Below, in pieces: positions 54,901 through 58,455 of a stretch of DNA of 64,000 bases. Source of the DNA: Reticulitermes lucifugus. Lineage: Eukaryota; Arthropoda; Insecta; Blattodea; Rhinotermitidae. The position numbers and the translations under genes are program-made. The notes under the pieces were generated by a model. It had not been told where the DNA came from, searched no databases, and worked only from the letters and a program-made list of their open reading frames with translations. Position 1 is the stretch's first letter, and each line of letters starts with the position of its first letter. The stretch is from assembly GCA_026260175.1 (NCBI GenBank), contig JAKCWW010000712.1, positions 9,686 through 73,685 on the forward strand, written 5' to 3'.

Positions 54901-57205
54901 TGTTGTTATTCAGAGAATTTTAAAAACCATAGTAACTTACAATTAAAAATTTCTGTATGAAGCATAAAATTCTATTTTGAAGTCTTGTTCTTCCAATATT
55001 AGTAATTATATTCACAGTTGCTACTAAAATACAAAAAGATAGAAAACAAAAAAATAATGAATGGTTCTTCAATAAACTGCTTACAGATCAAGGCTAACAT
55101 TCACACCACTTCATGGTACTATATTCTATGGCAACACACTATGGACCACTTCAGACTACTATATTTTATGCTATGCACCCCTTAATATGATTATATTCTA
55201 TGGCATCACACCATGCACCACTTTATTCAGCTAGATTATGTGGCAACACTATGCACCACTTCATATGACTGTATTCTATGACTACATACTGTGCACCACT
55301 TCATATGACTATATTCTATGACAACACACCATGCACAACTTCCTACAACTGTATTCTATGACACACACTGTGCATCACTTCATATGACTATATTCTGTGA
55401 CTACACTGTGCACCACTTCATATGACTATATTCTATAACAACACACCTTGCACCACTTCATACTGCTATATTCTATGACATCAAACTGTACACCACTTCA
55501 TGTGACTATATTCTATGAGAACACACTATGCACCACTTCATATGACTATATTCTGTGACTACTTACTGTGCACCACTTAATACGATATTCTTGAAAGGAG
55601 GATGCAGTTTAAGTCACAAATGATTTTATTTATATTTACCAACACAGAAGAGGAATTGTGGTCAGACCAATTAAGACATTTTACATAACATTTGTGTGTT
55701 CAAAGACTAGTGACTTAGGAAACTGTTCATATTGTATGGACATTAGGTAAGAAAGTATTTTACGATGGTGTGGGTAGTTCACATTTTTTGTTGGCTCTCT
55801 CAGTGCTTTCATTATGCATAACAGATCAGTTAATTTTGATACATCATGCAGTTTGCTTCATTAGTGTAATGACATATAAATTGCACAGCAGATCACATGA
55901 ATGTCTGTCATAACAGCCTTGCTTGTAATCTCCGTTCTGTGAATTTGAGGCATTCACTGTGTTTCCTGTTGTGCAAAAACTTTCTGTCTTAAGCACTGAT
56001 GGCAATGGTAACTTTCCTGACTCTTACTTTTCCCTTTCATTCACTTGTAAAAGTTTACAAGCTGAGAAAATTACACCTTAGACCTGACTAAACTGATTGA
56101 GAAGTTAACATTGCTAGCAGTGGATTGTTGTTGTGTTGAGTAGTTTGTTTGTTGAAAGACATGAACTGGTGATTGTTTATACTGATGCATCTTTTGGTGA
56201 AGTGTATTGTTTTAGATAATCTCTGGTTCTCAAGGCTGCCCATCAAAGCCACCACTTCCTTACCTGTACCAGCAGCTCATTGGATGTGTCAGTGCGATGC
56301 TAATTGGGTGGGTAGGAGAACGGCTACCTGCCGTCTGTTGGCTGATACCCACTGTCTCATCAACTGAACGGTTCAAGTAAAGGATGTGGACTGCTTTGTT
56401 GGAATGCAACCAGGTCATGTCAAGGTGTGTGGCTGTCTGACAAAAGCCATATTGGTATCATGTGAAGTAAATTAAACTTACACATTTTTACACAGGTCTG
56501 CTTGGTAGAGGATGTGTGGATTAGATAAATGCTGTACTTTCAAAAGATGAAAAAGACTTGCATTATATGTTCTTACTTGATTTAAAGTTCTGTACTTGAA
56601 ATTCAGATACACTAGATAACATATTTATTTCCAAAATTGTGGGTTCATTTGGTCCACTGCCATGAAATATGTTTAAGTTTTAAAAGTAACATCTTTTGAT
56701 TGCATTGTAGACACACTGTGACAAGAGTGATGTATCTCATCTCTTTTCAGAATTAAAGTAACCACTTTACAGGGCTGTTTTACCTTAATTTTGTCAGACT
56801 TCCAGATGTTTGGCATGGCCATGTGGGAGGTTTACAGATCAAGTCCATGCAGATATACAAAATCTTCAGATGATGTCATCTGATAACTATTATCACATAG
56901 ATTACAACTTTCAAATGTGGTAGCTGAGACTGTGATTTTCAAATTTGTTTTTTTGACATACTGAAGATTTGATGGGGTGTATTTGCATAGTCTGATTTGT
57001 ATTCCCCAGTAGATATTGTCCAGTGAACTTGTGTTATTTGTATAGTAACACTGGTCCATTTGTCCAGAAATTACTGAATAATGCACAGGAGAATTTCATC
57101 AATGTGGGGTTCTTGCGCCTGTTCCGTGCCGCCCGACTCATAAAGCTGTTAAGACAGGGCTACACCATCAGGATATTGCTATGGACATTTGTGCAGTCTT
57201 TCAAG
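2510..57205 (+). CDS. cac: Voltage-gated calcium channel Cav2 alpha-1 subunit (cacophony), internal part
   Basis: Pore-forming subunit of a presynaptic-type, high-voltage-activated calcium channel in the plasma membrane. Joining exons 2510-2699, 3333-3445, 5218-5478, 8068-8205, 9334-9535, 11253-11417, one of 27393-27503 or 34192-34302, 48369-48452 and 57089-57205 gives one open frame of about 460 residues. It covers domain III S1-S6, the III-IV linker and domain IV S1-S4. Every intron is GT-AG and phases match at every junction. Cav2 rather than Cav1 is indicated by the domain IV S4 ([14 protein letters not shown]) and the following [10 protein letters not shown]. The domain III selectivity-filter glutamate (TGEGWP) is present. 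Start, stop, domains I-II and the part after IVS4 are outside the window. The coding sequence is intact with no frameshift or stop. Only the splice choice at domain IV S2 and at the IVS4 exon is uncertain. Confidence 0.95.
2843..2905 (-). mobile_element. SINE family B, 3' end fragment
   Basis: Contains GTAAAGTTCACCCT followed by CATGAAGGCATAGAGGGGGAG. This is the reverse complement of the tail of the family B SINE at 60812-61018 (GGGTGAACTTTAC). Confidence 0.6.
3333..3445 (+). CDS. cac: cac exon: domain III S2-S3
   Basis: The exon has 37 codons plus two bases, phase 0 in and phase 2 out. It encodes the end of S2 (ILDLG), the intracellular turn ([11 protein letters not shown]) and S3 ([16 protein letters not shown]), with the conserved S3 aspartate of MDAV that faces the S4 charges. 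The acceptor follows a T/C-rich tract; the donor is AAG|GTCAGT. The split codon AG+T gives serine with the next exon. Confidence 0.95.
3446..5217 (+). other. Intron between domain III S3 and S4 exons
   Basis: Holds one palindromic foldback element (3925-4120) and otherwise AT-rich sequence. Fragments such as 4230-4275 and 4500-4560 resemble half-arms of other inverted-repeat families (CATCTTTCGGCTAGCCACC), without a visible partner. No coding exon is seen. Confidence 0.7.
3925..4120. mobile_element. Palindromic foldback element, copy 1
   Basis: The left arm (GGGAAGTTATGCAG...GGTAGTTAGTTG) is complementary to the right arm (CTAACCACCAATC...CTGCATAACATCCCAG), with an inner fold around CATCTCCTTGAAGATGG. 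It shares the terminal motif CATAACATCCCAGAAG with many copies in this window. Long minus-strand open frames over it are spurious translations of the repeat. Confidence 0.75.
5218..5478 (+). CDS. cac: cac exon: domain III S4-S5
   Basis: The longest exon here: one base, 86 codons, two bases. It encodes the short S3-S4 loop (GSKAGQNLS), the S4 voltage sensor ([18 protein letters not shown], basic residues every third position), and the S4-S5 linker ([17 protein letters not shown]). S5 ([20 protein letters not shown]) and the first part of the pore turret ([13 protein letters not shown]) follow. The exon ends at CA|GTAAGT. The frame is also open upstream, so a longer open frame exists, but the acceptor at 5216-5217 and the split serine codon fix the true start. 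Confidence 0.96.
5532..5700 (+). repeat. Dispersed repeat, member 1
   Basis: Shares a run of similarity with 33765-33960: ACTCTGCATT, TATGGATCTCAGAAC, AACAG.GATTA and CAGCATTA.CTG.TTGG occur in the same order and spacing. No TIR or tRNA head is visible, so the class is unknown. Confidence 0.55.
6051..6072. repeat. (CTGA)n microsatellite
   Basis: Five tandem CTGA units immediately adjoin the end of a minus-strand LINE fragment. The position suggests it may derive from the element's 3' tail. Confidence 0.9.
6073..6540 (-). pseudogene. LINE reverse-transcriptase ORF, C-terminal fragment
   Basis: On the minus strand the translation contains [13 protein letters not shown], then [20 protein letters not shown] and MDLQEVGW...DWMDLAQER. 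This is the conserved C-terminal tail of an endonuclease-RT (non-LTR) retrotransposon abundant in hemimetabolous insects. Only the 3' end is present, as usual for 5'-truncated LINE copies, and the frame is broken upstream. It lies antisense to cac in an intron. Other copies in the window: 24630, 25900, 46465, 53815. Confidence 0.85.
8068..8205 (+). CDS. cac: cac exon: domain III pore loop with selectivity glutamate
   Basis: The exon is one base, 45 codons, two bases (CA|GTGAGT). It encodes the extracellular turret ([18 protein letters not shown]), the pore helix ([17 protein letters not shown]) and the selectivity filter TGEGWP. The glutamate codon at 8192-8194 is the domain III member of the EEEE locus that sets calcium selectivity. 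The turret is where insect Cav2 sequences vary most. The pore helix matches the family almost residue for residue. Confidence 0.96.
8684..8857 (+). mobile_element. SINE family B (tRNA-derived head plus body)
   Basis: A box-B-like GGGGTTCAATTCCTGAC is followed by CATATCCAGACCAGTTGGG, CACAGCCTCCTGCCCTAAGG and GGGGATAAAGTGGCC. The body is shared with 17640-17915 and 60812-61018. It is a Pol III retroposon, not a tRNA gene: there is no acceptor stem or anticodon arm that folds. Confidence 0.7.
8860..9033. mobile_element. pogo/Tigger-type MITE with TA target duplication
   Basis: The 174-bp element begins CAGTAAAACCCCTATTTAATG and ends with the near reverse complement ATTAAATCGGGGTTTTACTG. TA flanks it on both sides (8858-8859 and 9034-9035). 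It has no coding capacity. The internal text also repeats the terminal motif (CACTAAATCCGGGATTTCAC). TIR and TA duplication are those of Tc1/mariner-superfamily elements. Confidence 0.88.
9334..9535 (+). CDS. cac: cac exon: domain III post-filter and S6
   Basis: The exon is one base plus 67 codons, ending in phase 0 at CAG|GTAAAA. It encodes the stretch after the filter ([20 protein letters not shown]), S6 ([20 protein letters not shown] then IIITF) and the acidic start of the III-IV linker ([17 protein letters not shown]). S6 of domain III lines the inner pore and contributes to the activation gate. The acceptor is TTTTCAG at 9327-9333. Confidence 0.96.
10142..10400 (+). mobile_element. SINE family A with tRNA-like head, interrupted by N gap
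   Basis: The head carries box A-like TGGTACAGTTGG and box B GCGGGTTCGATTCCCGA with tRNA-like spacing. After 87 N the body GGAGCCTCAACCTCCTGGAA follows, the same as at 1-100. It ends in GCTTGCTTGCTTGGTTGG. A functional tRNA is unlikely because the acceptor stem does not pair and the body continues. Confidence 0.8.
10222..10308. other. Assembly gap (87 N)
   Basis: A run of 87 unknown bases inside a SINE. The repeat itself probably caused the gap, and the true length may differ. Confidence 0.99.
10567..10795. mobile_element. Palindromic foldback element, copy 2
   Basis: Begins GGTTCTTACAGCAGTGTTG and ends CAGCATCATATCCCAAGAAAC. The middle carries CTTCAAGGGTTAAGCAGTCCA and CATCAGGAACCACTG, both family motifs. 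It is a diverged but full-length copy. Confidence 0.7.
11253..11417 (+). CDS. cac: cac exon: III-IV linker and domain IV S1
   Basis: The exon has 55 codons, phase 0 on both sides, with donor AAG|GTAAGT (perfect consensus). It encodes the rest of the cytoplasmic III-IV linker ([18 protein letters not shown] then [14 protein letters not shown]) and domain IV S1 ([19 protein letters not shown]). It is followed by a very long intron (about 16 kb) before the first of two alternative S2 exons. Both alternative exons join it in frame. Confidence 0.96.
12930..12990. repeat. GATT/GGAT simple repeat
   Basis: Imperfect tetranucleotide tract of GATT, GGAT and GGTT units. Confidence 0.8.
14960..15365 (+). 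repeat. 32-bp minisatellite
   Basis: The core GTGGGTT(C)TATG.CTATCACACTT recurs with starts near 14970, 15001, 15033, 15065, 15097, 15129, 15161, 15193, 15224, 15253, 15283, 15315 and 15347. The period is about 32, in roughly 13 diverged copies. The open frames across it (Cys/His/Leu-rich) come from the repeat and are not genes. Confidence 0.9.
16263..16445. mobile_element. Palindromic foldback element, copy 3
   Basis: Contains GTTATGCCACATCAACCAGT, CTGCTTGACCCTGAAGATGG, CAGTCCTTTGAAACCTCAG and ATCATGACATCTC. These are family motifs in the usual order, strongly diverged at the ends. Confidence 0.6.
17640..17915 (-). mobile_element. SINE family B, tRNA-like head on minus strand
   Basis: On the minus strand a head with box B-like GTTTGATTCCTGGC is followed by CACCCAGCCTCCTATTCAATG and a body ending CTCCCTATGTGCCTTCATTG. 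This agrees with the copy at 60812-61018 (CCAGCCTCCTGTACAATGGG). Confidence 0.7.
18042..18514. mobile_element. Long inverted-repeat element (arms of about 137 bp)
   Basis: Bases 18042-18178 and 18375-18514 are reverse complements over about 137 positions with few mismatches (ACACCAA...CACTATTCTATATTTTATT...CTTTACATAGCTCC...ACATGTTTCAG). They flank a 195-bp spacer with no open frame of note. This suggests a foldback or MITE. The high arm identity suggests a young insertion or gene-conversion between arms. Confidence 0.85.
20265..20512. mobile_element. Palindromic foldback element, copy 4 (best preserved)
   Basis: The outer arms GAAGATTCAAGTCTACTGGG and CCCAGAAGACTTGAATCTTC are near-perfect complements. 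The inner arms GTAGTGCCTTC...CAGGGTCAAGCA and TGCTTGACCCTG...GAAGGCACTAC also pair, so nearly the whole element can form one long hairpin. The right end continues AGCAATACCACCCTGAGAAC. Confidence 0.88.
20918..21105. mobile_element. Palindromic foldback element, copy 5
   Basis: CTTCTGGGATGTGATGCTGT at the left pairs with ACTACATGGCATCACAGCCC at the right. The copy ends GAGAACCTCAAATCTGATG. Predicted peptides with FWDVM...CLHLQG on either strand are repeat translations. Confidence 0.85.
21455..21570. mobile_element. Palindromic foldback element, right half
   Basis: CTGTCCTGAAGATGGAGGCA, GTTAGTATCTACAG, ACTACACAGCATTC and AGAAGATCATAATC follow the order of the family's right half. The left half is missing or unrecognisable. 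Confidence 0.55.
22425..22670. mobile_element. Palindromic foldback element, copy 6
   Basis: The left arm GGGATATGATGCTGTGTTG, the middle AAACTGTCCAAGAAG...GAAGGCACGACAG and the right end AAGAAGACTTGTGTTTTCAG then CAACACCACTGGGAGAACC are present. About 50 extra bases follow the second CATCAGGAACCA motif. Confidence 0.75.
22842..22993. mobile_element. Palindromic foldback element, copy 7 (short)
   Basis: GAAGATTGTCATCATCTGGG and CACATCCCAGAGGAAAGTAA then TCTTCATAG pair as outer arms. The interior is reduced and lacks the CTTGACCCTGAAG core. Confidence 0.7.
23158..23355. mobile_element. Palindromic foldback element, copy 8
   Basis: Begins GATTTCAGGTTCACTG, then GAAGATTCATGTCTTCTGGG and ATGTGATGCTGTGTTG. 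The inner arms ACATAGTGCCCTC...GGGTCAGGCA and AAGAAGGCACTATGT pair. The right outer arm has decayed. Confidence 0.78.
24056..24176. repeat. CA-rich microsatellite with a 58-bp duplication
   Basis: GACACATCCCACCACCCACC starts at 24065 and again at 24123, each followed by a CACA tract. Open frames rich in His/Thr or Cys/Val arise from it. Confidence 0.9.
24630..25400 (+). pseudogene. LINE reverse-transcriptase fragment, split by a nested insertion
   Basis: The + translation contains [17 protein letters not shown] then SEIHKLVSA (about 24650-24770). Beyond an insertion it contains [17 protein letters not shown] then [12 protein letters not shown] (about 25240-25335). These are the fingers/palm segments of the same RT family seen elsewhere in the window. 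Stops and frameshifts are frequent. The two parts are separated by a palindromic element at about 24945-25172. Confidence 0.8.
24945..25172. mobile_element. Foldback element nested in a LINE
   Basis: The right half shows GGACTGCGTGACCCTTGAAG, GTCGGTAGACAACTACCAAC and TTGCCTAACATCCCAGAGG, the family end. LINE-matching sequence resumes just after it (about 25173) and stops just before 24945. This delimits the insertion. The left half is not clearly family-like. Confidence 0.65.
25900..26465 (-). pseudogene. LINE reverse-transcriptase ORF, C-terminal fragment
   Basis: The minus-strand translation contains [46 protein letters not shown] and [17 protein letters not shown], in the order of the LINE's thumb and C-terminal region. 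It is 5'-truncated and frameshifted. It lies about 500 bp from a plus-strand piece of the same family, so the two are separate insertions. Confidence 0.88.
26508..26590 (-). mobile_element. SINE family C, head fragment
   Basis: The minus strand reads GCCATGGCTCACACGGTTAC, GGCCTCTCACTGCAGACGCC, then GTTTAATCTCGAGCCAGTCC. It aligns to the head at 53522 (GCCATGGCTTAGGC..., GGCCTCTCACCGTGGAGGCC). Confidence 0.7.
27393..27503 (+). CDS. cac: cac alternative exon 7a: domain IV S1-S2 loop and S2 (canonical version)
   Basis: The exon is 111 nt, 37 codons, phase 0/0, with a strong pyrimidine tract before TTCTAG and donor CGG|GTAAGG. It encodes [16 protein letters not shown] (loop and start of S2) then [19 protein letters not shown]. 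The sequence is close to the Drosophila cac version I remember for this position, so I take it as the canonical form. S2 carries the F-x-x-E charge-transfer motif (FTVE). A second exon of identical length and phases, encoding the same structural segment, lies 6.7 kb downstream. The two are probably spliced mutually exclusively. Confidence 0.94.
27710..27864. mobile_element. Probable hAT-type MITE
   Basis: Starts CAGGGGACTGGGACACAC, followed by CCCACCAAATAATTTTGT. It ends AAAAGGTTTGCTGTCTCTG, which is roughly the reverse complement of the start. The layout (CAGGG termini, inner TTTTTAAAAAATG) is typical of hAT MITEs. An 8-bp target duplication is not evident. Confidence 0.5.
28472..28630. mobile_element. 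Palindromic foldback element, copy 9
   Basis: Starts GTGAGATGTGAGGTTCTCAC, then AGCGGTGTTGCTGATGATTC. It ends TGTCACATCCCAGAAGACTT. Internal inverted pieces TTTCTGACATCTGAAGGACC and CATGTCAGGAATCA are kept. A second right half may lie at 28690-28780 (CAAAACCCAGAAGACCGCAG). Confidence 0.75.
29925..30515 (+). pseudogene. Decayed, internally deleted mariner transposase
   Basis: The translation includes [30 protein letters not shown] and [11 protein letters not shown] near 29945-30090. It then jumps to [19 protein letters not shown] with RMKSQLQGC near 30270-30370, and ends LEGATLKG. These are the N-terminal HTH part and the C-terminal part around the third catalytic residue of a mariner transposase. 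The middle third is missing, and stops and frameshifts are present. I did not find its TIRs. Confidence 0.75.
32118..32160. repeat. (ATT)n microsatellite
   Basis: Imperfect run of TTA/ATT units with ACT interruptions. Confidence 0.9.
33765..33960 (+). repeat. Dispersed repeat, member 2
   Basis: Matches 5532-5700 in order and spacing of several blocks (AATTCTGCATTCTG, GTGTGGATCTCAGAACAAAC, ACAGCATTAACTGATTGG). Class unknown. Confidence 0.55.
34192..34302 (+). CDS. cac: cac alternative exon 7b: divergent domain IV S1-S2 loop and S2
   Basis: The exon is 111 nt, 37 codons, phase 0/0, with acceptor TTTGTCTAG and donor AAG|GTGAAG (weaker than 7a). It encodes [16 protein letters not shown] then [19 protein letters not shown]. 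Thirteen of 37 positions equal exon 7a, including M15-N16, F19-T20, F23, E26-C27, L29-K30 and G35, so F-x-x-E (FLIE) is kept. The loop differs most: acidic and proline-rich here, lysine-rich in 7a. It is richer in G+C than the AT-rich intron on both sides and has no stop, as expected of a maintained exon. Replacing 7a with 7b keeps the frame into 48369. Inclusion of both or neither is also frame-neutral. Real use needs transcript data. Confidence 0.86.
35693..35727. repeat. (TA)n microsatellite
   Basis: Imperfect TATATA run interrupted by A and CG. Confidence 0.85.
36827..36990 (+). mobile_element. Possible diverged SINE
   Basis: GACCAGTTAGTATGACTGAC followed by a box B-like GGTTTTGATTCCTGG, then a body including CTGGCTGTAGAGACCAAAC. 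The similarity to family B is weak. Confidence 0.4.
38540..38930 (+). pseudogene. LINE C-terminal fragment of a second family
   Basis: The + translation contains [28 protein letters not shown] and [15 protein letters not shown] across frames. This order (ATEMDFWRR-like, WYGHVKRM-like, GRPKKRW-like, [13 protein letters not shown]) is the C-terminal tail of another insect non-LTR element, distinct from the WEDNIKMDL family. Several frameshifts are present. Confidence 0.7.
39522..40050. repeat. 53-bp minisatellite with two unit types
   Basis: GAGTCCCTTGGTAATGTGGA recurs with starts 53 (twice 54) bases apart, ten copies in all. Units end either as ACGTGTGACAGTGCAGTGAG (type 1) or AGCTGTAGAAGTGTGGTGAG (type 2), in the order 1-1-2-1-2-1-1-2-1-1. 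Minus-strand open frames of over 100 codons here are by-products of the repeat. Confidence 0.97.
40752..41075. repeat. 57-bp minisatellite
   Basis: About six copies of a unit with CTTGCCTGAGGATAGGAATA, GATGGGATGGCACTTAATCA and GTTTGGCCTGAC. Starts of GATGGGATG lie at 40803, 40860, 40917, 40974 and 41029. It lies 0.7 kb from an unrelated 53-bp array. Confidence 0.96.
42870..42892. repeat. (GAGT)n microsatellite
   Basis: Five to six tandem GTGA/GAGT units. Confidence 0.9.
43139..43342. mobile_element. Palindromic foldback element, copy 10
   Basis: Starts GTGAGATTTGAGGTCCCTGC. The arms TGTATGACGCTGTGTAGTG and ACTATACGGCGTCATAGCCC pair, as do TAGATAGTACCAACATTTTG and AATATGTTGGTGTACTATCT. Strong full-length hairpin. 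Confidence 0.88.
43832..44008. mobile_element. Palindromic foldback element, copy 11
   Basis: Starts CAAGATTTGAGGTCATGACA, then GTGAAGATTCAGGTCTGCTA. It ends GTAATGTCCTAGGATACCTG then AATCATTGTC. The interior is diverged. Confidence 0.7.
45151..45243. repeat. (TTACA)n microsatellite
   Basis: About 17 pentamer units with occasional TTATA, TACAG and TTTCA variants. Confidence 0.97.
45915..45954. repeat. (AT)n microsatellite
   Basis: Twenty uninterrupted AT units. Confidence 0.97.
46465..46720 (+). pseudogene. LINE C-terminal fragment
   Basis: The + translation reads [36 protein letters not shown] and, after frame changes, [18 protein letters not shown]-like residues. This is the same tail as the minus-strand copies at 6073, 25900 and 53815. 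The long minus-strand open frame over it is antisense to the LINE and not a gene. Confidence 0.8.
47013..47240 (+). mobile_element. SINE family C
   Basis: The head GCTATGCCATGAGTCAAGCC carries box B GGGTTCGATTCCAGG. It is followed by GGATTTGTGGTGGACAAAGT, GGCACTGGGACAGG and CATTCCACCAGTGCT. It aligns along its whole length to 53522-53700. Confidence 0.82.
48369..48452 (+). CDS. cac: cac exon: domain IV S2-S3
   Basis: The exon is 84 nt, 28 codons, phase 0/0, with acceptor ATTACAG and donor GGG|GTAAGT. It encodes the S2-S3 turn ([11 protein letters not shown]) and S3 ([17 protein letters not shown]). This is the shared exon downstream of both 7a and 7b. It lies in an otherwise AT-rich intronic landscape and matches the Cav2 family closely. 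Confidence 0.95.
48800..49330 (+). pseudogene. pogo/Tigger-type transposon fragment
   Basis: The 5' end CAGTATAATTTCTCTAATCC then GGCACCTGATAG looks like a pogo/Tigger TIR. From 48974 the translation reads [32 protein letters not shown], then [36 protein letters not shown] and GPVIIEKA. This is the psq-type and CENP-B-type DNA-binding half of the transposase. There are at least two stops, no DDE domain follows, and no 3' TIR was found. Confidence 0.82.
49745..49915. mobile_element. Possible decayed foldback element
   Basis: CAGAGGAATATACTGCC and GGCAGTATTTTCCTCTG are inverted repeats with one mismatch around a 28-bp loop. Flanking bases weakly recall the palindromic family. Confidence 0.4.
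50597..50698. mobile_element. Palindromic foldback element, internally deleted
   Basis: The left terminus TGTGAGATTTGAGGTTCTCA is followed after about 45 bases by the right arm CTAACATCCCAGAAGACTTG and AATCTGCCC. The whole middle of the element is gone. Confidence 0.75.
53441..53515. repeat. CTGA/CTAA tetranucleotide tract
   Basis: ACTGACTGACTGAC units change into AACTAACTAACTAA. The tract directly precedes a family C SINE. Confidence 0.9.
53522..53700 (+). mobile_element. SINE family C (tRNA-derived)
   Basis: GCCATGGCTTAGGCTG, GGCCTCTCACCGTGGAGGCC and box B GTGTTCGATCCCGGGTC form the head. The body GGATTTGTGGTGGACAAAGT to TTCCACCAGTGCTACATT matches 47013-47240. Open frames spanning the SINE and the next element are spurious. 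Confidence 0.85.
53815..54680 (-). pseudogene. LINE reverse transcriptase, palm to C-terminus
   Basis: The longest copy here. From its 5' side on the minus strand: [17 protein letters not shown] (at the position of YADD), [54 protein letters not shown], then a decayed WEDNIKMDL tail near 53960. The catalytic YADD is altered to IADG, and frameshifts are present, so it is inactive. It is 5'-truncated within the palm domain. Confidence 0.88.
55100..55590. repeat. 40-bp minisatellite
   Basis: About 12 diverged copies of a unit with CACCACTTCATATGACTATA, TTCTATG and ACAACACACTGTG. Successive CACCACTT cores lie roughly 38-42 bases apart. Confidence 0.93.
57068..57088 (+). other. cac: Possible alternative 5' extension of the IVS4 exon (7 codons)
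   Basis: Twenty-one bases lie between two AG acceptors, both in the same frame. The segment would encode KLLNNAQ in the extracellular IVS3-S4 linker. The upstream AG is preceded by CATTTGTC, a better pyrimidine run than the downstream one. Whether it is used cannot be decided from genomic sequence. Confidence 0.4.
57089..57205 (+). CDS. cac: cac exon: domain IV S4 voltage sensor
   Basis: The exon has 39 codons, phase 0/0, with donor AAG|GTAAAT. It encodes [12 protein letters not shown], the S4 basic array [16 protein letters not shown] and the S4-S5 linker [11 protein letters not shown]. The start at 57089 is chosen because the known insect form joins ...LG to ENFINVG. The tract before this acceptor is A-rich and poor in pyrimidines. 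A better-looking acceptor (TTTGTCCAG) at 57067 would add KLLNNAQ in frame. The next exon (IVS5, starting ALPYVC in the family) is not in the remaining 6.8 kb. Confidence 0.93.
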
Positions 57206-57389
57206 GTAAATGTTGAACACAGTAACTGGTTCTATGTTGTGACATGTGTCATTTCCTTAAGGCTGCAAAATTACTTCTTCAGAAATTAATTCATGAATAA
57301 ATGATACAGCATATAAATTGTACCAAACGTTTTCAGTTTAAATACCCACTATTACAGGACGGAACATGTCAACAAGTCATAATTTTGTT

Positions 57390-57549
57390 TTGGATAAGTA
57401 TTCTGGGATGTTAAGTAAATAGGTACCAACACTTTGAAGGATCATAGTGTCTTCACCTTCAGGTTGAAGGAGTCCACTTGGGTAGCTTGAAACATCAGTG
57501 AGTGTTAATCAGTTGGTACTATGTAACATGCCAGAAGACTTGAATTTGG
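57390..57549. mobile_element. Palindromic foldback element, copy 12
   Basis: GTATTCTGGGATGTTAAGT at the left and ACATGCCAGAAGACTTGAAT at the right, with TAGGTACCAACACTTTGAAG and CAGTTGGTACTATG as inverted inner parts. It lies about 200 bp after the IVS4 exon. Confidence 0.75.
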
Positions 57550-58351
57550 ATTTATTTTGGCTTCAAAAACATCTGCGTTTATTTGGAGTTCCAAATTGTC
57601 GAGTGTAGTTTATTTGTAAAGCATGGCAGCTGTTTTGACTAACGGGCACAGCTGTGACGTTTGTCTGTACCTCCAGCCTGTTTGTGTTCCCCAGATGGAC
57701 AGTGCTTATGGAATTGACACCGTCACTGTCCTTATGTGTGGAGGTGTGTTGAAGGCCTTCAGATGTCAGTAGGACGGAGAAGTTACAGTAGAGTTACTAT
57801 ACCAGGCAAAGTCTTGGATCTGACAATATTTAGCTCTTTTTCATGTCATATTTTGAAACCTCCAAATTAGACGCAGTGAAGTTAATGCAGGCGTCAGGTT
57901 CAAACTCTATAGAAAATGTTGCTTTTAAGTAATACTTCAAAATGTATTTAAAAGTGAAATCTAAAGTGCCTTTTGTGAAAGTTTTCTTTGCCATAATTTG
58001 AAGTATCAGAGCAGTTGTCTTGTTACTGGTATAAAACAGAAACTTCCAGCCCATATAATGTCTCTCTCGGGTATGATATTTTCAAATTTGGGGTTAGGGT
58101 ACCATCTCAGAGATCATTTTCATAACAAAACTTCGTTGACTTAATCATTATCATTGGTATCATCCATTGATATTCCCACCAGAATAGTTGATCATGTAAC
58201 AGAACCCACCCCATTCTGATATTGTATGTTTTCCCCAACTTGTTTGTCCATCTTATATTTGGTCTCCACAGTGGTTGTTAATTCTACATCTGTTTTTTTA
58301 AAAAATGCTTAAACTACTTACTTGTGAGCAAACATCAGTAATACGTTTTCT

Positions 58352-58455
58352 TCCCGAGGGTAAAGTGGCAGGGGCGACCACCCCGGATGTTAAGAATGGG
58401 TAGAGCTATACTTCTGCTCCCTTCTGAGCCTACATGGTATTTGTGGGGAGACAAT
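58352..58455 (+). mobile_element. SINE family B, 3' fragment
   Basis: GAGGGTAAAGTGGCAGGGGC, CCACCCCGGATGTTAAG and GTAGAGCTATACTTCTGCTC align with the tail of the copy at 60812-61018. Confidence 0.65.

Larger units (their letters stand above)
48453..57088 (+). other. Intron between domain IV S3 and S4 exons
   Basis: 8.6 kb. It holds a pogo-like fragment, a hairpin at 49810-49875, one short palindromic element, a SINE joined to a LINE piece and a 40-bp minisatellite. Stretches 51200-53400 and 55600-57000 show nothing recognisable. Confidence 0.7.

Noticed and set aside
57023-57088. Methionine-started open frame leading into the IVS4 exon as a new gene start
   Set aside because: It is simply the frame left open upstream of the acceptor. 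Only the last 21 bases after an AG are considered as a possible exon extension.
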